This document shows positions 1-7,882 of a stretch of 64,000 bases of DNA, in pieces (positions within the stretch are counted from its first letter, which is position 1; every line of letters starts with the position of its first letter). The notes beneath the pieces are model-generated. The model was not told the DNA's origin, made no database searches, and worked only from the letters and a program-made list of their open reading frames with translations. The stretch covers positions 1,302,001 through 1,366,000 of the forward strand of contig NZ_BSUL01000001.1 of the NCBI RefSeq assembly GCF_030161575.1. Reading direction: 5' to 3'. The DNA is from Arenivirga flava (GTDB lineage: Bacteria > Actinomycetota > Actinomycetes > Actinomycetales > Microbacteriaceae). A program made the position numbers and the translations under genes.

Positions 1-1517
1 TCGTCGCTCCACGCCCGGATGGTCTCGTAGGTCTCATCCCATGCGGCGAAGTAGTCGGCGGGGTTGTTCAGCCAGGAGATGTTGTTGTAGCTCCACGCCC
101 CGCTGCCAAAGGAGTTGCCCTCGGGCTCGTTGAAGGGCTCGATGACCAGGTGGTCCTCGACGTACCCCCGCTGCGTCGCATCCGCGGCGGCGAAGGTCTC
201 GATCATGTCGAGCTGGTCCTGCAGGACGCCGCGGTAGCTGTCGAGCCGCTCCTGCGGAGTGCTGCCGGGCCACTGGTACGGGAAGCCGCGGTACCAGTCC
301 GTGATGCGCAGGTAGACGTCGCCGCCCGCCTCGGCCAGGGTCGGCAGGATCTCGAGCGCGTCGGAGCCCGGGTGCTGGGCGCCGTCCTGCGCCTTCGTCG
401 CGACCGAGCCCACGTTCATGCCCTCGACCAGGTTCGACGTGGGCATCCCCTCGCCGTACAGCCCGTAGAGCACGCCGGAGGCCCCGCCGTAGACGTCGCC
501 GGTCTTCTCGCCGAGGTCGACGCGCAGCTCGCCGCGGTTCACCGTCACCGTTGCGGAGACCGGTCGCCCGTCGGCGGAACCGTTCGCGACGAACGTGCCG
601 ACGCGCTCGAGGGTGGCGGGATCGACCGGCTGCCAGACGATGGGCACCTGACGGTCGTAGCCGTCGCTGTAGGTCGCTCGCACGCCTGCGGGCAGCGCAG
701 GCTGCACCCCGATCCGCGTGCGCACCTCGAAGGCGTTCCGGCTCAGCTCGACAGGCTCGGTGTCGGCGCCGACGAGCTCGGCGACCTGTGCCGCGTCCAG
801 CGCCTGGTCGTAGATGCGGAAGTCGTCCACGGCGCCGCGGAAGGCGGGGTCGCCGAACGGCGATGCGCCGATCGTGCCGGCGGTGGCCGAGGCGGCCGCG
901 ACGAGGGCGTTCGCGTTCACGCTGGTCGATGCCGAGCCGAGCTCCACGCCGTTCACGTAGGTCGTGAGGCGATCGTCGCCGCCGTCGAGACTCGTCGTGA
1001 TCGTCACCCACTCGCCCGCTTCGGCGGGCTGGAATCCGGGCACGCGCGCCTCGCCGTTCGGACCGCCGGTGCTGACGGCGGTGCGGATGCGCCCGTCGCC
1101 GTCGTGGGGCATCGCGAAGAGGTAGCTGGTGTTGTTCGCGCCGAGACCGTAGAGCCACTGCCAGTTGCCGCCCTGACCGCTCCAGCGGAACGTCGCGGAG
1201 ACGGTCACGTCCTCACCGGCGCCGAGGGCGCTCCGCGGGATCGTGACGTGGCCGCCGGTGAGGTCCAGCGCTTGTCCATCCGCTCCGGGGGTGAGGGCGC
1301 CGGCGCCGTTGAGCGTGCCGTCGCGACCGTTGCCGGAGACGTCCGGTACGGAGGTGCCGGTGAGCTGGTTCATGTCGTAGTGCAGTGAGGGCTGCGGCAC
1401 GGCTGCCGCAGCGGGCAGTGCGCCGGCGGTCAGACCGCCTGCGCAGACGGCGAGTGCGATCGCGCCGGCCGCGGTGCGGCGGGCGAAGGTCGCGCTCGGC
1501 GGAGCGTGGTTCTTCAT
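1..1517 (-). CDS. Secreted multidomain glycoside hydrolase, 3' end outside window
   Basis: About 505 residues are visible and the C terminus lies beyond the window edge. The start is the ATG at 1515-1517, preceded by a purine-rich GAGAGG. Residues 1-39 form an export signal (RR at 13-14, a hydrophobic core, then AAAA). Residues 45-250 resemble a concanavalin/LamG-type carbohydrate-binding fold, and 255-330 a bacterial Ig-like (Big_4-type) domain. A TIM-barrel glycosidase domain begins near 335. IEPFNEPEG (459-467) contains the NEP motif of clan-A enzymes, so Glu464 is the expected acid/base. The GH family cannot be fixed from this fragment; GH39-like is my best guess. It is the last visible gene of an operon with a GH127 enzyme and a sugar ABC importer, so it may cleave an extracellular arabinose-containing polysaccharide. 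Confidence 0.75.
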   Translation of the reverse strand, partial: MKNHAPPSATFARRTAAGAIALAVCAGGLTAGALPAAAAVPQPSLHYDMNQLTGTSVPDVSGNGRDGTLNGAGALTPGADGQALDLTGGHVTIPRSALGAGEDVTVSATFRWSGQGGNWQWLYGLGANNTSYLFAMPHDGDGRIRTAVSTGGPNGEARVPGFQPAEAGEWVTITTSLDGGDDRLTTYVNGVELGSASTSVNANALVAAASATAGTIGASPFGDPAFRGAVDDFRIYDQALDAAQVAELVGADTEPVELSRNAFEVRTRIGVQPALPAGVRATYSDGYDRQVPIVWQPVDPATLERVGTFVANGSADGRPVSATVTVNRGELRVDLGEKTGDVYGGASGVLYGLYGEGMPTSNLVEGMNVGSVATKAQDGAQHPGSDALEILPTLAEAGGDVYLRITDWYRGFPYQWPGSTPQERLDSYRGVLQDQLDMIETFAAADATQRGYVEDHLVIEPFNEPEGNSFGSGAWSYNNISWLNNPADYFAAWDETYETIRAWSD

Positions 1518-1574
1518 GGGAGACCTCTCTGTCTCGGTCGGACGGCGCCGACCACTCGGAACTGCTGGATGGGG

Positions 1575-3500
1575 TCAGGGACGGCTGGGGAGGAAGACGC
1601 GCATGGCGGTGGGCCCGCGCTGCGCCCACCGGTGGTACGGCACCAGGGGCAACAGCGTCGAGGAGCCGGACGGCTCGGCCGGTACGGCACCGAAAGACGG
1701 CCTCCGCGCCCCCTCGTGCGGGCTCGGAGCCGTGTCGGCGGAGATCAGCGCGCCGTCCTCGTGCGCGAGGGGCGCCAGCTCGGCGTCGACGCGGACGCCG
1801 TCGAGCGCCGCGCCGTCGGGCAGATCGCGCTCCTCGAGGCAGAGCACGAGCGGGCCGCGCTCGACGGCGACGGTGCCGCGCACGGCGTCGATGCGCGCAT
1901 CCGGCCAGCTGAATCGCGGATGCATCGGCAAGATGAGCGTGAGCACCGCGCCGGCCTGCAGACCGTGCGCGGCCGCCCAGCCCGTCTCGACGGCGGTCGT
2001 CGAGCCGTCGCGCTCGAGGGCGGCTCCGTGCGCCCAGTGCGGCACCCGCAGTCGCAGCGACGCGCCGCCCTCGGGAGCCGCGAGCACCGTGACTGTGACG
2101 GAGCCCTCATCCGGGTAGCGCGTGTCGATGCGCAGCCGCACCTCGCCGCCGGCGACCTCGATGCGGTACTCCCCGGCCGCGTACTGCAGCAGGCTGACCA
2201 TGCCGTCGTCGTCGACCGAGGCGGTGTACGCGGTGAACGAGGCGAGGGTGCGGGCGAGGTTGGTGGGGCAGCAGGACACCTCGAACCAGGGCGCGCGTTC
2301 GCCGCCCTCGGCCCGCGCGTTGACGGCGTCGGGCACCGCCTCCTCGCCGGCCTCGCGCTGCTGCAGCGGGTTGGCGTAGAAGAAGGCCCTGCCGTCGTCG
2401 CTCGGCGAGGTCGCGACGACGTTGTAGAGCGTGCGTTCGATGAGGTCGGCGTAGGCCACGTCGCCGGTGGCGAGGTAGAGGCGCCAGGAGACCATGTTCG
2501 AGGCGATGCCCGCGCAGGTCTCGCAGTAGGCGCGGTCCGGGGGCAGCTCCCAGTCGTCGCCGAAGCCCTCGTCCTGGTGCCGCGAGCCCATGCCGCCGGT
2601 GATGTACGTGCGGCGCTCCACGGTACGGCGCCACTGCGCCTCGAGGGCTGCCAGCAGCCCGGCGTCGTCGCGGTCGACGGCGAGATCGACCGCGGCCGCG
2701 GCGAGGTAGAGGGCGCGCACGGCGTGGCCGTGCCACGCCTCCGTCTCGCGCACCGGCACGTCGTCCTGGAAGTAGCCGGGACCGAGCAGCGGGATGGGGC
2801 GCAGCGTGCCCTGCCCGCGACGCTCGATGAACAGCTCGGCCTGCTCGCGGTAGCGCTCCTCCCCGGTCGCACGGGCGAGCTCCATGAGCGCGACCTCGAT
2901 CTCCGGGTGCCCGCAGAGGCCCTGGCGCGCGTCTGCGCCGAACTCGCGGCAGACGTGGTCGGCGACGCGGCGCCCGAGCGCGACGAGCCGGTCCTCGCCG
3001 ACGGTGCGCAGCCGGGCGACGGCGGCCTGGATGAGGTGCCCGGCGCAGTAGAGCTCGTGGCCTCGCTCGAGGTCGCTGTAGCGGGGCTCCTGTCCGTCGT
3101 GGCCGTAGCAGGTGTTGAGGTAGCCGTCGTCGTCCTCGGCAGGCAGGATGCGGTCGACCAGCCGCTCGAGCATCGCGTCGATCTCCTGGTCGCCGGTGCG
3201 CCCGAACTCCCAGGCGAGCGCCTCGATGAGCTTGTAGATCTCGGAGTCGCTGAACATCCATCCGGGGCGGTCCGGGCCCGTGCCGCCGTTCGCGACCCGG
3301 TCGAAGTTCTCGATCCAGCCGAGCCGCTCCATCCAGTCGAGGCTGTGCTGCAGGGATGCGGATGCGTTGACGTCCTGCATCCGCTTCCAGAAGCCGTCGT
3401 GGAGGGTCGCCTCGTCGAGGCCGATGCCACGGCGAGCGCCGGTGGAGGGCATGACGGGGGCTACCGCCGCGGTGGTGCGGCGGGTGGTGAGGTCGGTCAT
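1575..3500 (-). CDS. GH127 family beta-L-arabinofuranosidase
   Basis: 641 aa, the usual size for GH127 enzymes such as Bifidobacterium HypBA1, which release L-arabinofuranose from beta-linked arabino-oligosaccharides. There is no signal peptide, so it should be cytoplasmic. The zinc/thiolate site of the family is recognisable: ETC (Glu327, Cys329) and SCCPTN (Cys410, Cys411), with spacing close to that of HypBA1 (Glu338, Cys340, Cys417, Cys418). Cys410 would be the nucleophile. The (alpha/alpha)6-barrel portion spans roughly 25-430, followed by beta-rich C-terminal domains. It starts 7 bp after the stop of the permease gene and is followed after 57 bp by the secreted glycosidase. Importer plus intracellular GH127 is a classic uptake-then-hydrolysis arrangement. 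Related families GH142 and GH146 share the cysteine motif, so the exact linkage specificity is uncertain. Confidence 0.88.
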   Translation of the reverse strand: MTDLTTRRTTAAVAPVMPSTGARRGIGLDEATLHDGFWKRMQDVNASASLQHSLDWMERLGWIENFDRVANGGTGPDRPGWMFSDSEIYKLIEALAWEFGRTGDQEIDAMLERLVDRILPAEDDDGYLNTCYGHDGQEPRYSDLERGHELYCAGHLIQAAVARLRTVGEDRLVALGRRVADHVCREFGADARQGLCGHPEIEVALMELARATGEERYREQAELFIERRGQGTLRPIPLLGPGYFQDDVPVRETEAWHGHAVRALYLAAAAVDLAVDRDDAGLLAALEAQWRRTVERRTYITGGMGSRHQDEGFGDDWELPPDRAYCETCAGIASNMVSWRLYLATGDVAYADLIERTLYNVVATSPSDDGRAFFYANPLQQREAGEEAVPDAVNARAEGGERAPWFEVSCCPTNLARTLASFTAYTASVDDDGMVSLLQYAAGEYRIEVAGGEVRLRIDTRYPDEGSVTVTVLAAPEGGASLRLRVPHWAHGAALERDGSTTAVETGWAAAHGLQAGAVLTLILPMHPRFSWPDARIDAVRGTVAVERGPLVLCLEERDLPDGAALDGVRVDAELAPLAHEDGALISADTAPSPHEGARRPSFGAVPAEPSGSSTLLPLVPYHRWAQRGPTAMRVFLPSRP

Positions 3501-3507
3501 GCTGTTC

Positions 3508-4326
3508 CTAGTCCTTGACCGAGCCGGCCGTGACCCCGGCGGCGACGTAGCGCTGCGCGAGGATGAGGAGCACGGCTGCGGGGATCGAGGCGACCACGGC
3601 GGTGGCCATGATCGCGTTCCACTGCGTGGTGTTGTTGCCGATGTACTGGTAGATGCTCAGGGTGATGGGGATGAGGTCGCCGTTGCGGCTGAGGGTCGAC
3701 GCGAAGATGAAGTCGGACCAGGCCCAGAGGAACGCGAACAGGGCGACCGTGATGGTGGAGTTGCGGCTGACGGGCAGGACGACCGACACGAAGGTGCGCC
3801 AGGCGCCCGCGCCGTCGACCTTCGCCGCCTGCAGCAGCTCCTTGGGGATGCCCGCCATGAACGCGGTGTAGAGCAGCACCGCGAAGGGGATGGCGATGGT
3901 CGAGTCGGCGATGATGAGACCGCCGACGCTGTTGAGCAGACCGAGGCGCACGTAGATGGCGTAGAAGCCCATGGCCATCACGACGCCCGGGATCATCTGC
4001 GCGACGATCAGGATGAAGTTGAGCGTGCCGCGCCCCCGCAGGTTGAGCAGCGCGAGGGCGTACCCGGCGGGAGCGGCCACGACGACCGTGAGCAGCACCG
4101 TGCCGAGGCCGATCAGCAGGCTGGTGCCGAGCGCCGGCAGCTGCGAGGCGAATACGGCCTGGTAGCCCTCGAGGGTCGGCGCCCAGGGGAACCAGTTCGG
4201 CGGGCTGTTGCGCAGGTCGCTGGTCTGGGTGAGCGAGACGTTGAACATCCAGTAGACGGGGAAGAGCATGAGCGCGGTGAAGAGCACCCCGAGGGCGGTC
4301 TTCCACCAGGCGCGGCGGGCGTTCAT
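3508..4326 (-). CDS. Carbohydrate ABC transporter permease (MalG-type)
   Basis: 272 aa integral membrane protein with about six transmembrane helices. A CUT1-type EAA loop contains QAAKVDGAGAWRTF, the site that contacts the ATPase. It forms the channel with the permease encoded just upstream, whose stop overlaps this start in an ATGA (4323-4326). The ATG at 4324-4326 is chosen because of that coupling. A longer reading frame extends upstream but overlaps the first permease completely. No ATP-binding subunit is encoded in the operon. As is common for actinobacterial CUT1 importers, a shared MsiK-type ATPase elsewhere in the genome is the likely partner (inference). Substrate is presumed to be an arabinose-containing oligosaccharide. 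Confidence 0.9.
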   Translation of the reverse strand: MNARRAWWKTALGVLFTALMLFPVYWMFNVSLTQTSDLRNSPPNWFPWAPTLEGYQAVFASQLPALGTSLLIGLGTVLLTVVVAAPAGYALALLNLRGRGTLNFILIVAQMIPGVVMAMGFYAIYVRLGLLNSVGGLIIADSTIAIPFAVLLYTAFMAGIPKELLQAAKVDGAGAWRTFVSVVLPVSRNSTITVALFAFLWAWSDFIFASTLSRNGDLIPITLSIYQYIGNNTTQWNAIMATAVVASIPAAVLLILAQRYVAAGVTAGSVKD

Positions 4327-5306
4327 CGGTTCTCCTGACGACGCTGGAGCTGGAGGTAGAGCAGGCCGAACACCAGCGCGATGACGATGAGCAGGTTGCC
4401 GACGGCGGCTGCCGGCGAGAAGTCGGGCTGCCCGGTGCCGAAGGCCTCGCGGTACGACCAGATGGCGAGCGTCGTGGTCGTGGTGCCGGGTCCGCCGGTG
4501 GTCATGATCCAGATGACGTCGACGACCTTGAGCGTGTAGACGAGCCCGAGCAGCAGCGTGATGGCCGAGACCGGGCGCAGCAGCGGGAAGGTGATCGACC
4601 AGAACTGCCGCCACGGGCCTGCCCCGTCGAGCGAGGCGGCCTCGTAGACCTCCTCGGGGATGTTCTGCAGCCCCGAGTAGAGGATGACGAGGTTGAACGG
4701 GATGCCCAGCCAGATGTTGGCGATGGTGACCGCCAGCAGCGCGGTCTCCGGCGAGGTGAGCCAGTTGATCTGCGTGCCGCCGAAAGCGCGGATGAGGGAG
4801 TTGACGATGCCGTTCTCGCTGTTGAGCATCCACGCCCAGGTCGAGGCGGAGACGATCAGCGGCAGCAGCCACGGCACCAGGAACAGCGCGCGCAGGAAGC
4901 CGGAGAGGCGGAAGGCGCCGCGGAAGAACACGGCGAGCGCGAGACCGATCGAGAACTGCACCGCGATGGAGACGAGGGTGAAGAACGCGGTGTTGGCCAG
5001 GGCCTGCCCGAACAGCGGCGAGCCGAAGATCTGCGCGTAGTTCTGCAGCCCGACGAAGTCGGCCTCGCCCTGCACGAACGCGCGGATCGTGTAGTCGTGA
5101 ACACTCAGCTCGATGTTGCGCCAGAGCGGGAACGCGTAGAAGAAGGCCAGGTAGGCCAGCAGCGGGGCCGCGAAGCCGATCGCCGCCCACTGGCTGCCCC
5201 GGGGTCCGCGCCGTCGCGAGCGGGGTGCCGGAGCGGGCGGGGTGGACCCGCCCGCTCCGGCCGTGCCGTCACGACGGGCCGTCGCTGCTGCGAGGGTCGT
5301 CGTCAT
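4323..5306 (-). CDS. Carbohydrate ABC transporter permease (MalF-type)
   Basis: 327 aa. A basic and proline-rich cytoplasmic N terminus (1-45) is followed by about six membrane helices. The EAA loop reads EAASLDGAGPWRQF, typical of binding-protein-dependent sugar permeases (BPD_transp_1, CUT1). It starts 31 bp after the stop of the solute-binding lipoprotein gene and overlaps the second permease by 4 bp, so the two are translationally coupled and should form a heterodimer. The family is clear; the substrate is inferred only from the neighbouring GH127 gene. Confidence 0.9.
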   Translation of the reverse strand: MTTTLAAATARRDGTAGAGGSTPPAPAPRSRRRGPRGSQWAAIGFAAPLLAYLAFFYAFPLWRNIELSVHDYTIRAFVQGEADFVGLQNYAQIFGSPLFGQALANTAFFTLVSIAVQFSIGLALAVFFRGAFRLSGFLRALFLVPWLLPLIVSASTWAWMLNSENGIVNSLIRAFGGTQINWLTSPETALLAVTIANIWLGIPFNLVILYSGLQNIPEEVYEAASLDGAGPWRQFWSITFPLLRPVSAITLLLGLVYTLKVVDVIWIMTTGGPGTTTTTLAIWSYREAFGTGQPDFSPAAAVGNLLIVIALVFGLLYLQLQRRQENR

Positions 5307-5337
5307 GGTCGTCCTTCCGAGGGGATGGCTGCGTCGA

Positions 5338-6600
5338 TCAGCCGAGGTCGGCTTCGGCGTTCGCCTGAGCCTCCTCGAGCGCGGCCTGCGGCGTGGAGAC
5401 GCCGGAGAGGCCGTTCTGCACCGCGGTCCAGAGCTGCTCGGAGATGATCGGGTAGTCCGTGCCGAGGTTGTCGCTCGTGCGACCCTTCGCCGCCTGCACC
5501 GCGGAGACCCAGGTGTCGAGGTCGGCGTGCTCCTCGAGCAGCGCCTCCTGGCCCTCGGCCGTCGGCGGCACGTAGTACGCGAAGGTGTTCGCGGTCTCCA
5601 CGAAGCCCTCGGGCGTGGTCATGCACTCGATGATCTGGCGGGTCACGTCGTAGCGGCCCTCGTCGCTCTGCACGGGGGCGATGATGAACTCGCCGCCGGT
5701 CGGCGCCGGGGCGACGCCGCCGTCCTCGGCCGGGATCTCGATGACGCCGGCCGGGAAGTCCGCCTCGGCGGCGGCGTTGACCTGCCACGTGCCGTTCTCG
5801 ACGAAGCCGAAGCCGCCGGTGAGGAACTCCTCCCACGCGGTGTTCTGCGAGTTGTTGATGACCGTGTTCGGGGCGAGGCCGTCGTCCAGCCATCCCTTCC
5901 ACAGCTCGAGCGCGGCGACGGCCTCGGGCGAGTCGAGCTCGGTGAGCTCCGCACCGGCGCCCCAGAACCACGGCAGGAACTGGAACGAGCCCTCCTCGGT
6001 GCCGATGCCGGAGAAGGTGATTCCCTGGCTGCCGGAGGCGGTGATGGCCTCGAGCGCTGCGGTCAGGCTTGCCCAGTCGGTGATGGATGTGGGATCCACG
6101 CCCGCTGCGTCGAGCACGTCCTGGTTGTAGTACAGCGCGAGGGTGTTGGCGCCGATGGGAACGCCGTAGGTCTCGCCGTCGACCTCGCCAGCGGCGAGGA
6201 GGTTGGCGTCAATGCCGGAGACGTCGAGGCCGAGCTCGTCGACGGTGCTCACGATGCCGGCGTCGGCGAGGGTAGAGACTGCCGGGTTGTCGAGCAGGAT
6301 CACGTCGGGCGAGTTGCCCTCCTGCCCCGCCAGGAGCGCCTGGTTGGTGAGGGCGGTCGTGTCGTAGGCGGTGCGCTCGATCGTGACGCCGGCCTCGTCA
6401 CCGCAGGCCTCGACGCGGTTGGCCCAGTCGGAGCCCTCCTCGTGCTGGGGGTACGGGTCCCACCAGGTGTAGGCGCCCGATGCCGCGTCGCCCTCGTTGC
6501 CGCCGCCGCTGCCGGCGCCGGCGCCGGCGCAGCTGGCCAGCAGACCGACCGCGGCGATGCCTGCGGCGACCGCGATCGCGGACTGGTGAATGCGCTTCAT
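5338..6600 (-). CDS. Sugar ABC transporter substrate-binding lipoprotein
   Basis: 420 aa family 1-type extracellular solute-binding protein. The N terminus MKRIHQ, a hydrophobic core and the lipobox LLAS-Cys24 indicate cleavage by signal peptidase II and anchoring to the outer face of the membrane. A flexible Gly/Ser/Glu linker follows. The start at 6598-6600 is supported by a strong GAGGAGG about 6 bp upstream; an in-frame ATG eight codons earlier lies in the leader and lacks one. First gene of the arabino-oligosaccharide operon. A perfect LacI-type palindrome lies 32 bp upstream, so transcription is probably relieved by substrate through the adjacent LacI protein. Confidence 0.9.
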   Translation of the reverse strand: MKRIHQSAIAVAAGIAAVGLLASCAGAGAGSGGGNEGDAASGAYTWWDPYPQHEEGSDWANRVEACGDEAGVTIERTAYDTTALTNQALLAGQEGNSPDVILLDNPAVSTLADAGIVSTVDELGLDVSGIDANLLAAGEVDGETYGVPIGANTLALYYNQDVLDAAGVDPTSITDWASLTAALEAITASGSQGITFSGIGTEEGSFQFLPWFWGAGAELTELDSPEAVAALELWKGWLDDGLAPNTVINNSQNTAWEEFLTGGFGFVENGTWQVNAAAEADFPAGVIEIPAEDGGVAPAPTGGEFIIAPVQSDEGRYDVTRQIIECMTTPEGFVETANTFAYYVPPTAEGQEALLEEHADLDTWVSAVQAAKGRTSDNLGTDYPIISEQLWTAVQNGLSGVSTPQAALEEAQANAEADLG

Positions 6601-6631
6601 GGTTGTTCCTCCTCGAACAATCACTCCGGTG

Positions 6632-6645
6632 TCGAACCGGTTCGA
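6632..6645. promoter_or_regulatory. LacI-family operator upstream of the sugar importer operon
   Basis: Perfect 14-bp palindrome TCGAACCGGTTCGA with the central CG typical of LacI/GalR operators. It sits 32 bp upstream of the binding-protein start and 43 bp downstream of the LacI gene's stop. The same half-sites recur at 7715-7728 and 7791-7804. This repetition around one LacI gene is the main support. Confidence 0.8.
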
Positions 6646-6687
6646 TGGTGGTGCGGGTTGTACGGCGGAAGGGGACCGCCAGGGGGT

Positions 6688-7704
6688 CTACCGGGGTGGC
6701 GCTGTGCTGCCCCGGTCGACGATCTCGGGGGCCACGAAGCGAGTCACGAAGGGATCGCCGGGCCCGATCTCCCCCTCGATGCGACGCACCAGCTGCCGCA
6801 CGGCCATGCTGCCGAGCCGGTCGGGTGCACTCTCGATGGAGGAGAAGGGAAGGGAGAAGGTGCGGGCGAACTCGTCCGAGTACCGGCCCAGCACCGAGAG
6901 GTCCCGAGGGCTCGAGATGCCCCGGGCGTTCAGCACCGAGGGCAGCGCGGCGGCGGCGGCCTCGTTGTTGACGAGCAGCGCCGTCGCATCCGGGTACGTG
7001 TCCAGCAGCTCGTGCAGCGCCGTGCCGACCTCGGGCTGCGAGGCGGGGGCGAAGGCCGTGTGCAGGGTGATCCCCCGCGCCGCAGCCGCTGCCGCTGCCG
7101 CGTTCTGCAGTCGCCAGACGTAGGCGCCGCCCCGTTCGACGACGTGCTCCGGCTGCGACGCGAGGATGAGCTCGCGGTGCCCCAGGCGGTGCAGGTGCTC
7201 GACCATCTCCCGGCCGGCCTCCTCGAAGTCGAGGTCGAAGACGTCCACGCCGCGGGTGTCCTTCGGCAGCCCGACGAGTGCCCCCGGCTGCTGCGCGGCG
7301 CGCAGCACCTCCAGACGCGCGTCGTCCTCGGCGACGTTGAGCAGCACGATGCCGTCGATCATGCGGGAGTCGCTGATGCGCCGCAGTGCAGCGGTGCCGT
7401 CCGGCTCGGTGACGAGCAGCACGTCGTACCCGAGTTCCCGGGCGGTGTTGGAGACCCCGAGGATGTACTGCAGCATCGCGGGGGCGAACTCGTCCTCGAG
7501 GAACTGCGCGAGCAGTCCGATGACCTTCGTCTGCGAGGTCGCGAGCGAGCGGGCGCCGGCGTTCGGGGTGTACTGCAGCGACTTGGCCACCTCGGCGACG
7601 CGCAGGCGCACGGGCTCGGAGATCGACCGCTTGCCCGACAGGGCGTAGGAGGCCGTGCTGCGGGACACTCCTGCTTCCCGTGCGACGTCGCCGATCGTGA
7701 CCAT
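6688..7704 (-). CDS. LacI-family transcriptional regulator
   Basis: 338 aa. N-terminal helix-turn-helix with TIGDVAREAGVS (residues 3-14) and a hinge helix near 45-58, followed by a periplasmic-binding-protein-like sensor domain (about 60-335). It lies upstream of, and in the same direction as, the sugar ABC/GH127 operon and divergent from the glycosidase at 7883. Near-identical palindromes stand before its own start, before the importer operon and before the divergent gene. It therefore probably represses all three transcripts and responds to an imported or partly degraded sugar. The effector is unknown. Confidence 0.92.
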   Translation of the reverse strand: MVTIGDVAREAGVSRSTASYALSGKRSISEPVRLRVAEVAKSLQYTPNAGARSLATSQTKVIGLLAQFLEDEFAPAMLQYILGVSNTARELGYDVLLVTEPDGTAALRRISDSRMIDGIVLLNVAEDDARLEVLRAAQQPGALVGLPKDTRGVDVFDLDFEEAGREMVEHLHRLGHRELILASQPEHVVERGGAYVWRLQNAAAAAAAARGITLHTAFAPASQPEVGTALHELLDTYPDATALLVNNEAAAAALPSVLNARGISSPRDLSVLGRYSDEFARTFSLPFSSIESAPDRLGSMAVRQLVRRIEGEIGPGDPFVTRFVAPEIVDRGSTAPPR

Positions 7705-7714
7705 GGATGCTCCT

Positions 7715-7728
7715 TCGAATCGGTTCGA
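7715..7728. promoter_or_regulatory. LacI-family operator before the regulator gene
   Basis: TCGAATCGGTTCGA, a palindrome with one mismatched central pair, 10 bp upstream of the lacI-type start codon (7702-7704). It matches the perfect operator at 6632-6645 except for one base, which suggests autoregulation. Confidence 0.7.
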
Positions 7729-7760
7729 CGGTACATCGCCAGTCGAACGAACGCAAGAGG

Positions 7761-7790
7761 TTGATTTCGATGGATTCGACTCGTTATCTT
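7761..7790 (+). promoter_or_regulatory. Putative promoter of the glycosidase gene at 7883
   Basis: TTGATT (7761-7766) and TTATCT (7784-7789) lie 17 bp apart, a good sigma-70-type arrangement in an otherwise GC-rich sequence. A LacI-type half-palindrome follows directly at 7791-7804, where the transcription start would be. Predicted by eye only. Confidence 0.5.
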
Positions 7791-7804
7791 TCGAATCGCT
7801 TCAC
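7791..7804. promoter_or_regulatory. LacI-family operator-like site
   Basis: TCGAATCGCTTCAC keeps the left half-site and the central CG of the two better operators but degenerates in the right half. It is placed immediately downstream of a plausible -10 box, about 80 bp before the start codon at 7883, which suits steric repression. Confidence 0.5.
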
Positions 7805-7882
7805 CGCCCGCAGCGGCTCGAAGGCCGGGCCTGCGTCGCCTCCGGCCGGTCGCAACCGCCCTGACCGAGCACGAGGAACCGC

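Noticed and set aside
1506..3518. Long open frame on the plus strand opposite the GH127 gene
   Set aside because: Antisense of a clear GH127 coding sequence; the plus frame has biased, repetitive composition and no family motif. High GC creates many such shadows, also at 36062-38584 and 48158-50080.
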